Assembly (NCBI GenBank): GCA_964036155.1
Contig: OZ038422.1
Span: 52,723,201 to 52,787,200, forward strand
Reading direction: 5' to 3'
DNA: 64,000 bases
Source: Diploscapter coronatus
Lineage: Eukaryota; Nematoda; Chromadorea; Rhabditida; Rhabditidae
The notes beneath the pieces were generated by a model. The model ran no database searches and was not told the DNA's origin. It was given only the letters and a program-made list of their open reading frames with translations. How positions within the stretch are numbered: the stretch's first letter is position 1; each line of letters starts with the position of its first letter. This document shows, one piece after another, positions 10,319 through 22,291 of this stretch. The translations under genes and the position numbers were made by a program.

Positions 10319-11683
10319 ATGGACGCTCACGAAGGCATCGCGGATGCGGCGATTCGGCTCGTCCAGGAACTCAAACACAATCCCAACATCATTCCGCCCT
10401 ACGATGTGAGTCAATAGAACATTGATTCTTATCCTTCAGAAAATCTTTTTCAGAAAAATTTTTAAGAAACATTTTTAAAATTTTTAGTACCTCTTCTCAA
10501 ACTTTGATTTCCACACGTTTCGAAAGGAATTCTTGATTTTTTAAAATTATTTCAAATACTCGGAAAAGTTTTTTGGATAATTTTCAGGCGACTCTGATGC
10601 GCCAATGCATCGACACGCTGAATCGGCTGTACGACCAGAATGCTCGATCTCTGTGAGTCTGACATTCTTCAGTAAAAACTAGAAGAAAACCATTTCTTCA
10701 GAATGGACCCAACCGGCGATCCAACTATTAGTCCTGAGCAAATCACGACGCAACGCGAGCAGAGAACCGCTGCGATCATCTACATTTGGGTAAAAAATAA
10801 AGTTCAAAAATATCTTCAATATCAAACTTCTTCACAACTTGCCAAGTTAAAAATTCATCGAAATTTCATTCTTTGTTACTTGTTATCTTCAGCGCTGCAC
10901 GACGGCGTACATCCACGAGCGTGCGTGTCGAATTCGTTCGCTACGTTGGCGATTCGGGGGAATTCTGCCCATTTCCATTAGGGTTGGATTTGTTTTTACT
11001 GTTATTTTTTAATAAAAGTTTTCCAGAACAACCTGTCGGAAGCGGAGATCGAGTTCTTCAACTCGTACAGCAGCGCGCTGGCGGACTTCCAGAGCAGTCT
11101 GGGCGAGTCGGGCGTCAATCTCATGGCCAATACCGAACCGCCCAAGCATCTTTTCGTTCAGGTATCCTCAGAAAGCCCTTTGAAATTTTGTATTGATGAA
11201 AATAATCTGACTCGCAGTTTTTTTTTCCAATTTTTATAGCCTCAACTTTATCGAATTAAAATTCTAGAAAAGTCCGATATCTTTTTCAATGTTTGTTCAA
11301 GTATTTTGCTCATGGCTTTTTCTGGATAATTCGACCTTCTAAAAATTGAAATAATTTTATTTTTATGATGATGATTCAAGATAATTTTGCAAAATAACCC
11401 GAAAAGTGCGATTTTCATTTTCAGGTGCGAGTGAAAGAGGACTACGGCGAGTTCGAGACGAACGATGGCAACGTCGTCATTCTCAACAAAAATTCCCTCG
11501 TAAGTTTCCAGTCTAATTTTTCAAGTTTTGCATTTTTCATCGAAACGCTGCGATTTGCACCTTCTTTCTGAAGGAAAGTATTGAATTTCAGGGAGTTTTT
11601 AGTTCTGTTTTCAGCACTCGCTGCCTCGACAAGACTGCGAAATGCTCATTCGACGGGGAATTCTGGAAATCGCTAATCCATAA
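10319..11683 (+). CDS. psf-1: GINS complex subunit PSF1 (GINS1)
   Basis: Seven exons, 10319-10405, 10588-10652, 10702-10789, 10893-10982, 11027-11161, 11425-11499 and 11615-11683, total 609 nt and encode 202 aa. The usual PSF1 length is about 196. Recognition rests on [12 protein letters not shown] near residue 20, [20 protein letters not shown] with the following FGGILP (the helical A domain), and [20 protein letters not shown]. The C-terminal B domain reads [20 protein letters not shown] and [19 protein letters not shown]1 is one of four GINS subunits of the CMG helicase (CDC45-MCM-GINS) that unwinds DNA at replication forks. The start ATG follows an acceptor-like TTTTTTTTCCAG by 3 nt, which suggests trans-splicing or a 5' UTR intron. 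An upstream in-frame ATG at 10220 lies before that acceptor and was rejected. Confidence 0.93.
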
Positions 11684-14516
11684 AAGGGAAAATGCAGGAT
11701 ACGGTAATTTTTCTTTTTTTTTTTTAATTTATTCTGATTTTCTTTTAAAAATATGTTTGTAAAGACATGCTAATTTCTAAAAGTCTCTAGGCTTTGATCT
11801 TTTCCTTAATTTTATAAATTTACCGAACACATTATATAGATAAAATTTATTTTATCCATCTTCCAACTTTTCTTCCGGTTAAATTATCTTTCGAAACTTT
11901 CAAATTCAGAATTTCCAAAGGGTACAATTCTTCAGTCATATCTTTCATCCATCGCAATTCCATATCATAGTTTCCTAAAGTTTCTGTGTTTCTGAGTGCC
12001 AATATGAGAATTTTTATATAAATTTTTGAAAATCAAAAGATCGAAGATAGTAGTTTTTGACATGATCGAATTATGCAGCACACTTGAATAAGCACTGACA
12101 CTGGCATGATTCTTTTGTAGGACTATTTGATATTGAGAGTAATACCGGTCTTGACCAAATACTAAATACTTTTCATCGCTATTTTTGTTTCAAAAATTCC
12201 TATAACTTCTAGGTAGAAACTAGAGTTGTGAAATGTAAAGAAATTTAAAATTGAAATCTGAATTTAAAAACTTCCTTTCTTTCTCATCATTGCTAAAGAT
12301 CAGGTAAAATTCCCATATCAGATGGGCAAAAGTTAGGTTCCCATTTTCTCCTTCCGTCATGTTTGCCAACCGATTTATCCTTCCTCGGCGATATTATCCT
12401 GAAGATAGATAAAAGTAACGATATAACTGCTGACACAAATCGATCGATACTAATGCGCAGTTTGGGTAGGGGAAATTGTTTCTCCTCTTTCTTTTCTTTC
12501 CTCTGTCCGATTGATAACGCACCCACGTATGCCTTTCCTTTGCATTGCATTCTGCACTGCATGACTGTCTATTTCTATAGAATCGGTGGAATCACACAGC
12601 CAATTTCTGCACTGTTTTCATCCCTTCTTCCCAATCTCTCCAATATTTTCCCTCGTCGAAAGATTGAGAGTTAATCGCATCTCATTTTCCACTTTACATT
12701 TTTCCATTTTTTTTTCGTATCGTTCGTATTTTTGATGCGACGCGATTTGGCAAGAAAAATAGCCTTGATTATGAAACATTCGATATTTTGGAGGAAATAT
12801 TGATTTTTAACGTTTTGGTCTAATAATTCTATCTTATCGAATTATTTTTTGATAGAAAGATTTCCACAATATTTTAATTATGGTAGTTTTCCATGTTTTT
12901 TCTCATCTTTGAAAGGTATTGATTATTCACCATTTTTGGTCTTATTATTTGATCTTGTCGATCGATTTTCAATGTCTGGTTGAAACGTTTTTCACGAGAA
13001 TTTCATGGCTGTAGTTTTTGTGAGAAAGGCAATTTGACTCGATCGCGAATGGGCGTATCTAGAATAAGAGAGATATCGCTTTTTCTCGGTCGTCTTTTCA
13101 TTTTTCATCAGCTTCGTTCTAATTTTTTGCATAGTTGTCAGAAGTGGATGTCGGAGAGATTGACAGTGGCTATCGATCATCTCTGTTAGCACTGCATGAT
13201 TTGCTTTGAACGAATAGAAAATGATGACTAGAAACCGGAAATGATATGGTTTTTGCCGATTAGTGATAATTTGATAAAGTTATTGATTTGTTTAGGAGGC
13301 GAGTCATCTTGCTCTGTTGCACGTTTATCGTTTATTTGTTGCTTTGAAGTTTTCCATAAACAGAATAACATCTGGTGGATTTTGATTCAGTCTATGATTC
13401 CAATTTTTCAAGATTTTTTGCTGAAATGAACGATATTGATCAATGGAGAAAAATTGTTTAATTTTGGTTGGTTTTGGTATGAGTAAGTGAAAACGAGTGA
13501 GACATGCATTTTGTACATTCAAAGTGGTCGATATTGTGTTTTTTTTTTCTGATTTTGCCTCATTCTCTGCAAAACATGTAGTGATTCAAAGTGGTGGTCG
13601 AATGTATCAACTCAATCGAATCATGTACTTTCCCTTTTATTCAACTTCAAATACTCTCAAAAATTCATCGTTCTTATCAGTTCCCTTCAACTTATCAACT
13701 AACTTATTTCGACTTGATTGACAGTTGAATTTTGTGCAGTTGTATCGAGCCTTGTTTGAATTTCGACTTTCATAATATCACCATTTTTAGAATTATTCTT
13801 TACGGTTGTCGAATTTTCAGGCTTACTCAAGTCTTCACTTTGCACTAAAACGTATTTTCTACTAGTATGTTTTTGTGGAAAGTTCGAAATTTGATGATAC
13901 CCACCTTCATAAATACGAATATATAATATATATATATGGAGAAAACTCCAATAGTCACTTAATTCTCGTTAGTTTGTGTGTGTTTTTATTACTTCGTTTT
14001 TAGCCAGCTATAATTTATCTCTCTAGCGCGCAGACCTTGTCCTCTATGCATTGTCATTGTGGGCATTTCACGTCACCGTCTCCCCTTCCTGATGAATAAT
14101 GGAATGGGCCCCTGCATCCCCTTTCCTAGCGCCCACAGCCAAACTGACTGCTGGGCCTCTTCCCTAGCTTCTGACTGCATTCAGTCTGCTTCAATCCTTC
14201 CTTCAGCTTCATCCCATTCTTTTTCCTTCTTCCTTTCTCGCTCTCCCCCCCCTTCCCTTTCAGCACTTTGGATTCATCCTTCAGCCTTCAAGCATTCTTT
14301 CCTCGGTCTTTTTCCACCACGTGTGATGCCCTCTTTTCCCTTGTTCTCGTTCAAGTTTCCCCCCATCAATTTTTGACAAATTTCATATGTTTTCGCGTTG
14401 TATTCGGAAATTCGGCAAATTTTAGTTGCGTATTGTCGATTTTCAGAAATTCTGACGGTGAAATTTTTAGCACTCTTTATTTGGACTCAGAAAATAATGG
14501 GATATATATATATATA

Positions 14517-15656
14517 CAGTGGCGAGCAAAAGTTTGTCACACTTTGAAAAATGTTTGTCATTTTGCTCAACATGCACCAAATCGGATACTATTTGACTGG
14601 GATGTGTATTAGTTGACCACCTATGAGTACAGAAAATATTGACCGAAAATACCGTAGCCTTGCTAAAAACCAAACATATTTGTTAAATTCGTATGTGCAA
14701 AAGTTTGTCACATTTTGCATATTGGTTGTAAAAGGCCTGCTATGCGGGTGATACCCGAAGATATCGGGTCCCAAAATTTATTACAAGTTCCCATAGATGT
14801 GTACCTGATATCTGCCAAGTTTCATCTCGATTGGATTCATGATTACGGAATTACGATTTTTTTCCGGAGACCCTCCTTAACTAAGAAAATAGCAATAATT
14901 GACGTGTTATCATCTGAAGATGTGGCGCTATGAGGCACTAGATGAAGTAATCGAGAAAAGGGTTAAAGGAATGAATTCTCCGATATTTTCTGCGTATTTT
15001 ACTTTAATATTCACTTCTCGATCGCCTCCTATCAAAAAGTTATACATGGTTGAATAATATTTTTGCAAAATATCCCAAATTTATATAAGAAAAGGGCTAA
15101 TTTCAATGGAAAACTATTTCACCCTTCTGAAACGTTCCAGGTTATTTTTATAGCCTTATAAATCTCTGAGCTAAATACGCAGAAAATATCAGAGAAGGCA
15201 TTCCTTGAACTCTTTTCTCGATTACTTTATCTGGTGCTCCATAGTGCCACGACTTCAGATGATAACACGACAATTACTGCTATTTTCTTAGTTAAGGAGG
15301 GTCTCCGGAAAAAAAATCGTAATTCCGTAATCATGAATCCAATCGAGATGAAACTTGGCAGATATCAGGTACACATCTATGGGAACTTGTAATAAATTTT
15401 GGGACCCGATATCTTCGGGTATCACCCGCATAGCAGGCCTTTTACAACCAATATGCAAAATGTGACAAACTTTTGCACATACGAATTTAACAAATATGTT
15501 TGGTTTTTAGCAAGGCTACGGTATTTTCGGTCAATATTTTCTATACTCATAGGTAGCCACCTAATACACATCCCAGCCAAATAGTATCCGATTTAGTGCA
15601 TGTTGAGTAAAATGGCAAACATTTTTCAAAATGTGACAAACTTTTGCTCGCCACTG
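14517..15656. mobile_element. Foldback MITE with Tc1/mariner-like ends
   Basis: The element begins CAGTGGCGAGCAAAAGTTTG and ends with the inverse of the same sequence, flanked by TA on both sides (14515-14516, 15657-15658). The inverted arms are about 485 bp each (14517-15001 and 15172-15656). They differ at scattered positions and enclose a 170 bp spacer. CAGT ends and TA duplication fit the Tc1/mariner superfamily by established knowledge. No transposase is encoded, so it is non-autonomous. The same short ORF reads from both arms on opposite strands only because the arms are palindromic. Confidence 0.85.
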
Positions 15657-17837
15657 TATATATACAACTTGTACGAATAGAATGTTCTTGAACCCCAATT
15701 CCTCAAATTTCATCGTCGAATTTATGAGGACCGACGACAATAAAATATCTCTTGATGATTACCCTCATATCTCGAGTTTCAGAAAGCAGAATGCAGGCAG
15801 CTGGAAGTTCACTCCTTCGCACTTTGCATCGGATTTCGCGAAGGAAGAAGCGGAGAAGGGAATTGCCGAGTTTGGAGCAGACAGACAATGTCGCCATCGA
15901 AACTGCTAACATTGCCCCTTTCCATCCACCTAGGCACAGGTCGGTTGAAATATTTTTGATTTTTTTTTTTAAGTTTTGCCTTGAACAAAATGGAATTATT
16001 AGTGTGAGCATTATCATATTCATCGAATGCTCGAAAATATCTCATCACCTATCTAAACATCTTCATTTTCTATTATCTGAATGCTGCTCTCCTTGAACCT
16101 AAAATTTGAATTCTATCCTCCTTCTAATGACTGTTCAAAATGAAATTGATTAATTCGTCCACTTTCAACAGAATTTTAGTGGTCCTATCTTTTCCTTGTC
16201 TAAATTTGAAACTCCTACAAGTATGAAGCTTCAATCTAGCAGAGCATTTCTAATAAGGTTAAATAAATTCGGCAATAGTAATGGGATTTGTGGATTTCTT
16301 CCTGCTCCATGCTCTAACTGGCGCGTTCCCTTATTTGGCTCATTTCATTTCGGCATTTTAGGGATGGAGTAGAGGCGAATGTGTTTGCATTTTGCATTTC
16401 AGCTCACATTTCCTTACTCATTTCATCGTTTTTCTACAGTTATTACTTTTAAATCAAAAGTGAGTACTTTTCTCCCAAAATACTAATGGTTTTCTTCGCA
16501 ATATTAGATCTTTACATCCAAAATGAGTAAATGTAAGAGAAATTTAGTTTGGGAGCGAATTATTTGCGGTCACATGTCTTGCATTTTTCATTGCGGTTCT
16601 ATTTTCCCTTCTCATTTCATCATTTTTCCTTCGATATTTTTCTTTTTCCACCAACTTTTCCACATTTCATATTTTCTACCTCAATTTTATGCTGACCTTC
16701 TTAGCGATCGATCGAACGCTTAGTCTTTCAGCCTTTAGTAGCGTTTATGAGAGGAAAGAAATAGACCTTTTGCTATTTGAATTGCCTCACATTTGACAGC
16801 GAGTTCATTCATTCATTTTTGATGCAAATATTTTGAGTATTAGGGGTAGTAAACTATTTTTGGTATTTAAAATCACTTTAGAAAAAGCCAAATTAAAAAA
16901 TATCTTTAGATTCGGCTTCCTTCAAAAAATCGTTAAAGATACGAAATAATGTCTATTGCAATGTTATTCCAATTAATTTTTCCTTAGCAAAGATCTTTGA
17001 CCAATGCACGATAAAATTTCATTAGATTTCCAGTATTTGTAATTTTTCTCAAATTTCAATTTCAATATCCAAAATTCTCTAATTTCTCATTTCTTGGCTC
17101 TATGCAAATTCTCCATCTTATGCAATCATCTCTGGTGAGTGATTGAATTATCTCTGGGTCACCCTCTCGTTTCCCTTGCAGAATTAGAGTTCGTTTGTCT
17201 CTGCTCAGTCCCAGTTCCCCCTTGTCTGTGGCCCTAATTCTGCCAGCCTTTTCCCTAGGGGATTTTCCTCTGCTTCTGTTCACTTTTCCTGCTTTGCTTC
17301 ATTCCTTCATTCACTTAGTGCCACCAGCTTACTTCTGTTATTTTTCTTGTTGCTTTTTCTTTCAAATATGCCCGATTTGTGTAGGAGCCTTCTTGGATTT
17401 TTCGCGAGTTCAGCTACAGCTTTTTTGAAAAATTTCACCATTTTGTTTTATTTATGATTTTTTAAAAATCCACTCAATATTGGTAAAAGAACTAATGAAA
17501 AGATAAAAAAGTGGGTCCAATTTCTCAACTCGAATACTTTTTGATGAACCTTTCATGAATTTCTTCATCATCAGTCCATAGTATTTCATAACCAAAATTG
17601 AGCTATCCAAAATCTACTTTTTTCTCTCTATATTTTATTTTTTCATTCAAATATTCTCGGCCTGCAAGAGCAGTTCCCTTCCTCCTTCATTTCCCTTTCC
17701 TTCTTTTTCCCTTCCTTTCTCATCTCTAGTCCTCATATTTTTATCCAGCCTCTCCTGATTCTGCTTCCTCGGGCTCTCATTAGTGTTCTTCTTTGTTGTT
17801 TTTTTATCTTCCAGATTCAAATTCAAAACTAATTTAA

Positions 17838-20170
17838 GACACGTTCTTTGAGTAACCCGAACAAAGGCCGGACAACTGCAAAAGTGTCTCGGATCCGAAC
17901 CAAACTTATATGGTGGATACACCTATGGGTCCTAATCACAAAAATTTGGTTTTTATGTCCCGCCCCCAAAAGTGGGCGGGGCTAGGTGGGGGTCGAAGTT
18001 GAGCATTTTCACGATTTGATACCCCTCAGGGGGCACAAATAAAATTTGTTTATTTTAAAAGATTTTTGAAAAATTTAAAAAGGATGAATATGGCCATGGA
18101 ATTGCACATCTTCTGGTATATAGGTTTCCAGGCAACAACCACCTGCTGAGTCAGGAATGGGTCCTGATGCCAAAAATGGGAGTATGCCGACCCCCCCTTT
18201 TTTGCAGAAAATCGATTTTCCTGAAAAATTTTACGAGAAGTTCCGAAAATCCAATACTATATTCGGATTCTGCGTATCAAATTACCCTAAAATCAGTCCT
18301 AAAAAGCACAAATTAGGGCGGACATTTTTGAAAAAAAACGGTTAAAGTCCGTAAAGTCAGAGTACGCTTGAATGTTAACTACTGCAAACAGCACAAAGAA
18401 AACTTTTTTGCTATGAAAGATTTTCGAAAAATTTAAAAAGTATTAAGTAGTCTAGATAATTTTCCATCTTTTGATATGTGGACTTGGGGAGTTAGACACT
18501 TACTGGGTGCGGGAGGAGGTCCTGAAGTTAAAAAGTGTCAAGAATGGCAGTTTCAAAACATGCATATTTTGCATAAAATCGAGTTTTCTGGGAAAGTTTA
18601 GGGGGAGTTCCGAAAATCTGATGGTATATTCGGATTCTACTTATCAAATTACCCTAAAATCAGTCCTGAAAAGCACAAATTAGGGCGGACATTTTTGATA
18701 AAAAATCAATCAAACGAGCGTGGCCCGAGGGTCGAATTTTACAAAATCGATCAAAAAATTTTAAACAGTACACGAATCGATAGCCCTTGAAAAACTAAGC
18801 AACTTTTGTGAAGATACCTCATGATTATCTATTATGGTATGCGTGGTATGGAGGTTTGAATGGATCAGACCCACGAAAATGACAAAAAATTCATGGTTTT
18901 TCGAAAATCAAATGAATTCGAAAAATCTTTTCGGAATATAGTAGTTGGAGGGCGATACTTCATTTTTGCTTCCTAAAGTACCGTGCTATCACTTTATCAT
19001 GTTACCATATGGGTCCATGGTATACCACCCATATGGTACCAGAGTGGTACTATACCAAGATGGGTATCATTCGACTCGAAACTGACTGGTGAGTAATATT
19101 CGAGTCCATTTCTATCAATTTCAGCAAGTGGTTTCATTATACCATCATTATAATTGGCTATAACCACCTACCGAAAAAGACTAAAAATGGGGTATTTTCA
19201 AATGACCATAAAAGGCGATAGACTGATCTGTTTTTCAAGCGGTTTTCAGAATATTATTCAGCTCGATAAGGGTTTTCATTTGGTATATAACATGGTGGGT
19301 ATTGATTACCAAATGGTAACTTGATCATATGGGTCGCTACCATTTGATACTATACCATGTTTGGTATCGTTCGGCTCCAAATTGAATGGGAATAAATAAT
19401 AGATGTCTCTAGCTTCAATTTGATCCTAAATTTGGGTAGACTACCTATGGAAATATTCTCGTATTATTTTCTTGAGAATTGACATTAAATTTTGGTTTTT
19501 TGAGTACCACTCCCATACCATAATAGATAATCATGAGGTGTCTTCACAAAAGTTGCTCAGTTTTTCAAGGGCTATCGATTGGTGTATCGTTTGAATTTTT
19601 TCGACCGAGTTTGTAAAATTCGACCCTCGGGCCACGCTCATTTGATTGATTTTTTATTAAAAATGTCCGCCCTAATTTATGCTTTTTAGGGTTGATTTTA
19701 GGGTAATTTGGTGCGTAGAATTCGAATATGGCATTAGATTTTCGGAACTTCTCCTAAACTTTTTCAGGAAAGTCGATTTTCTACAAAAATTCATGTTTTT
19801 GAGACTGCCATTTTTGAAACTTTTTAACTTTAAGACCTCCTCCAGCCTCAAACAAGTGGTTGATCCCCTAAACCAATATATTTCTAGAAAGTACATTTCA
19901 TGGCCATATTCATCCTTTTTAAATTTTTCAAAAATCTTTTAAAATAAACAAATTTTATTTGTGCCCCCTGAGGGGTATCAAATCGTGAAAATGCTCAACT
20001 TCGACCCCCACCTAGCCCCGCCCACTTTTGAGGGCGGGACCTAACTTTCCGATTTTTGTGAATAGGGTCCATGGATGTATCCACCATATAAGTTTGGTTC
20101 GGATCCGAGACATTTTTGCAGTTGTCCGGCCACTCTTTATATTTTGTTCGGGTTATTCAAAGAATGCGTC
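17838..20170. mobile_element. Large foldback element flanked by TTAA
   Basis: The ends are GACACGTTCTTTGAGTAACC on the left and its approximate inverse (GAATGCGTC) on the right, directly flanked by TTAA at 17834-17837 and 20171-20174. The inverted arms can be followed inward through the GGATCCGAACC block, the GGGCGGGGCTAGGTGGGGGTC block, and the TAGGGCGGACATTTTTGA block. They continue as far as about 18860 on the left and 19505 on the right. The left arm holds an internal tandem duplication (about 18170-18340 against 18520-18700) not present on the right. The centre has diverged repeats of CCATATGG and GGTATCNTTCG. TTAA flanks suggest a piggyBac-type origin, but no transposase is present and the TTAA could also belong to the inverted repeat. 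Confidence 0.8.
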
Positions 20171-22291
20171 TTAATAATGAAATGTACTATACAGCTAAGC
20201 CTGAATTGCAAAATATTTGTCATTTTAGGAGAAAATAGCACTAAATTAGGACATTAAGATTGTAGCCCGTGAAAAACTTGTATGTAGACGATGATTTTCT
20301 GATACGAGCTAAATTTTTACTGAAGTTAATAGTTTAAGACCAATTTGTATTTCGAAAAAGTAGTCTGAAAAATAACATTATCCTCATGAAATCTCAATAT
20401 TTCTTGAAAAATCTCAACACAATTCAAATTGTGGTTTAGTTTTTCGAATATTTTCGAGCATATTCGTTTCTTCTTCGCGTCGCTTCGGAATTCATCAAAA
20501 ATGCATGCGCGAATTCGCCTGAATCTGCATCAATTAACATCGAAATTTCAAGGATTCATAAATTTGGTTTAGTCCGATTTTATGCCCATTCCTGAAAATC
20601 TTGGTCTCGATTTATATTATGAACAATAATAATTTTTGAGACTTTATAACATAATTTTAGTCTATTTTAGGTCATCTTCATAATGTTAAAATCCGAATTT
20701 TTTATGAGCAAAAAATTTCAGGGCGATTCAATGCATATTTTAGGCCTAAGATTTGTTATTTATCCTTGTTCTTGAAAAATTCTTGAATTCTCAAGTAGTA
20801 TATTCCCAGGAAGTTCTCGACAAAATTTTCTCGATTTTGCTCTTACTAAAATTGAAACCGATAAATACGATTTTTCCTCGAAAATATTTCAACCGTTTTT
20901 GCAGCCCTATTATTTTGCCGAGGATGAGAGATTTCATCTCAAAGCCTCCTTTTCCCCGCTCTTTCCGAGGGGACAAACTTTTAGTAATTGCATATCTTTT
21001 TCGTTTTCTGCCGCTTTTCGCTTTTTTCTTTTTCTCTCTGACTTTTGCCTGCCATCTGTTCTGTTTCTCTGCGTTTCCTCTTCTAATCGACTTTTTCTGT
21101 ATTTTTCTTTCTGCTCTCTAAGTCTGTAGCGCTATTCCATTTCTGTTTCTCCCTTCTCCTCTAGTTTAGCGTCTCTATTTCGGCTCTTTTCTCAATGTCT
21201 CTCATATCTTTCTCCCTCCAGCAGCCTTACACACTGCCCTTCCTTCTCTCTCTCTTCCTTTCTTTTCTTCCCCTCTTTCCTCTATTCTTTGGCTCAATTC
21301 AGCGTGTTCTTTTTACTTTGGCAGCTATCCGGTATATTGATTAATTTTATTCATCTTTTCACTTGTTGTAAAATCTTGAAGTTCTGAAATTCAATATGCG
21401 AAAAAATCTTTCAAAAATCATAATTTTCAATTTCAAGTATTCATCATTTTTCAAGAATAATACAAAGAGGCGATACTTTCCTAATTTTATTGCGAAATTT
21501 CATTGTTTAATTATCGTGATTCTATTTGAATCAGATAGAAAATTTATAAATAAGCCGTTTTATTGATTTGATTCAATTAGCTGGCATTTCGATCGATCGC
21601 TTTTTGTTGGAAAACAGTTGAAAAAGCTGGAGAAAATCACGCTATTAGCCAGCTTGGCAAACTTTGGTTCAGGATTTTTAGCGATTTAATGAAAAACTAG
21701 TCTGCGATAATTTCAATCTTTACGTTTATTTTTAGATTTATCCCGAAATATCCATTTTATTTGCAAATTCTTCCCATCTAAAAATACCAAGTAGAAAATT
21801 CAATTTTCATTCTTTATTGAATCGAGAATTTTATTCGCTCGACAAAATAAACAACTTGCAATTTGTTCGACATCTCGGTGACACTGTAAGCAGGTCTTTC
21901 TTCTTCATTTCGCTTTTGCCGTTTGCGTTCTACTTTCCTATTTTCCATCCACTGTAGGCCACTTTTCATTATGACAACATAGCAAATAGTGAAAATGCAT
22001 TAATGCAACCCAAACACTAAAAATGATCGATTTTGACTCTGATTGAAGCAAGTTATCTCGATTCCTTATCAACAAATAATTCAATTCACCTCTAATCTAT
22101 CTGCTCGTCTTTATTTCATACAGGCGGTTTCTTTGAAAAGCAAAATTATATTCGTTCGTTCCACTATTTCAAAATATTTAATTCCACTGGATTATTGATT
22201 TTCTTCGAAAGATTTTTATGAATAGTATACAAAATTAATTCGGCTTTATTATTTTAAAATTTGAATTTTCAGATCGGTAGTTCAACGCAGC

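Larger units (their letters stand above)
11684..22272. other. Gene-free, pyrimidine-rich region with two foldback elements
   Basis: No spliced coding model could be built here on either strand. The plus strand is strikingly T/C-rich (for example 14.1-14.35, 17.2-17.8 and 20.9-21.3 kb), as expected of introns transcribed on the plus strand. num-1 begins at an acceptor (22272), so an upstream non-coding or alternative first exon and a long intron may lie here. Outside the two elements at 14.5-15.7 and 17.8-20.2 kb I see only short AT repeats. Confidence 0.45.

Noticed and set aside
14589..15584. Same 61-codon ORF on both strands
   Set aside because: It arises from the inverted arms of the foldback MITE and is not a gene.
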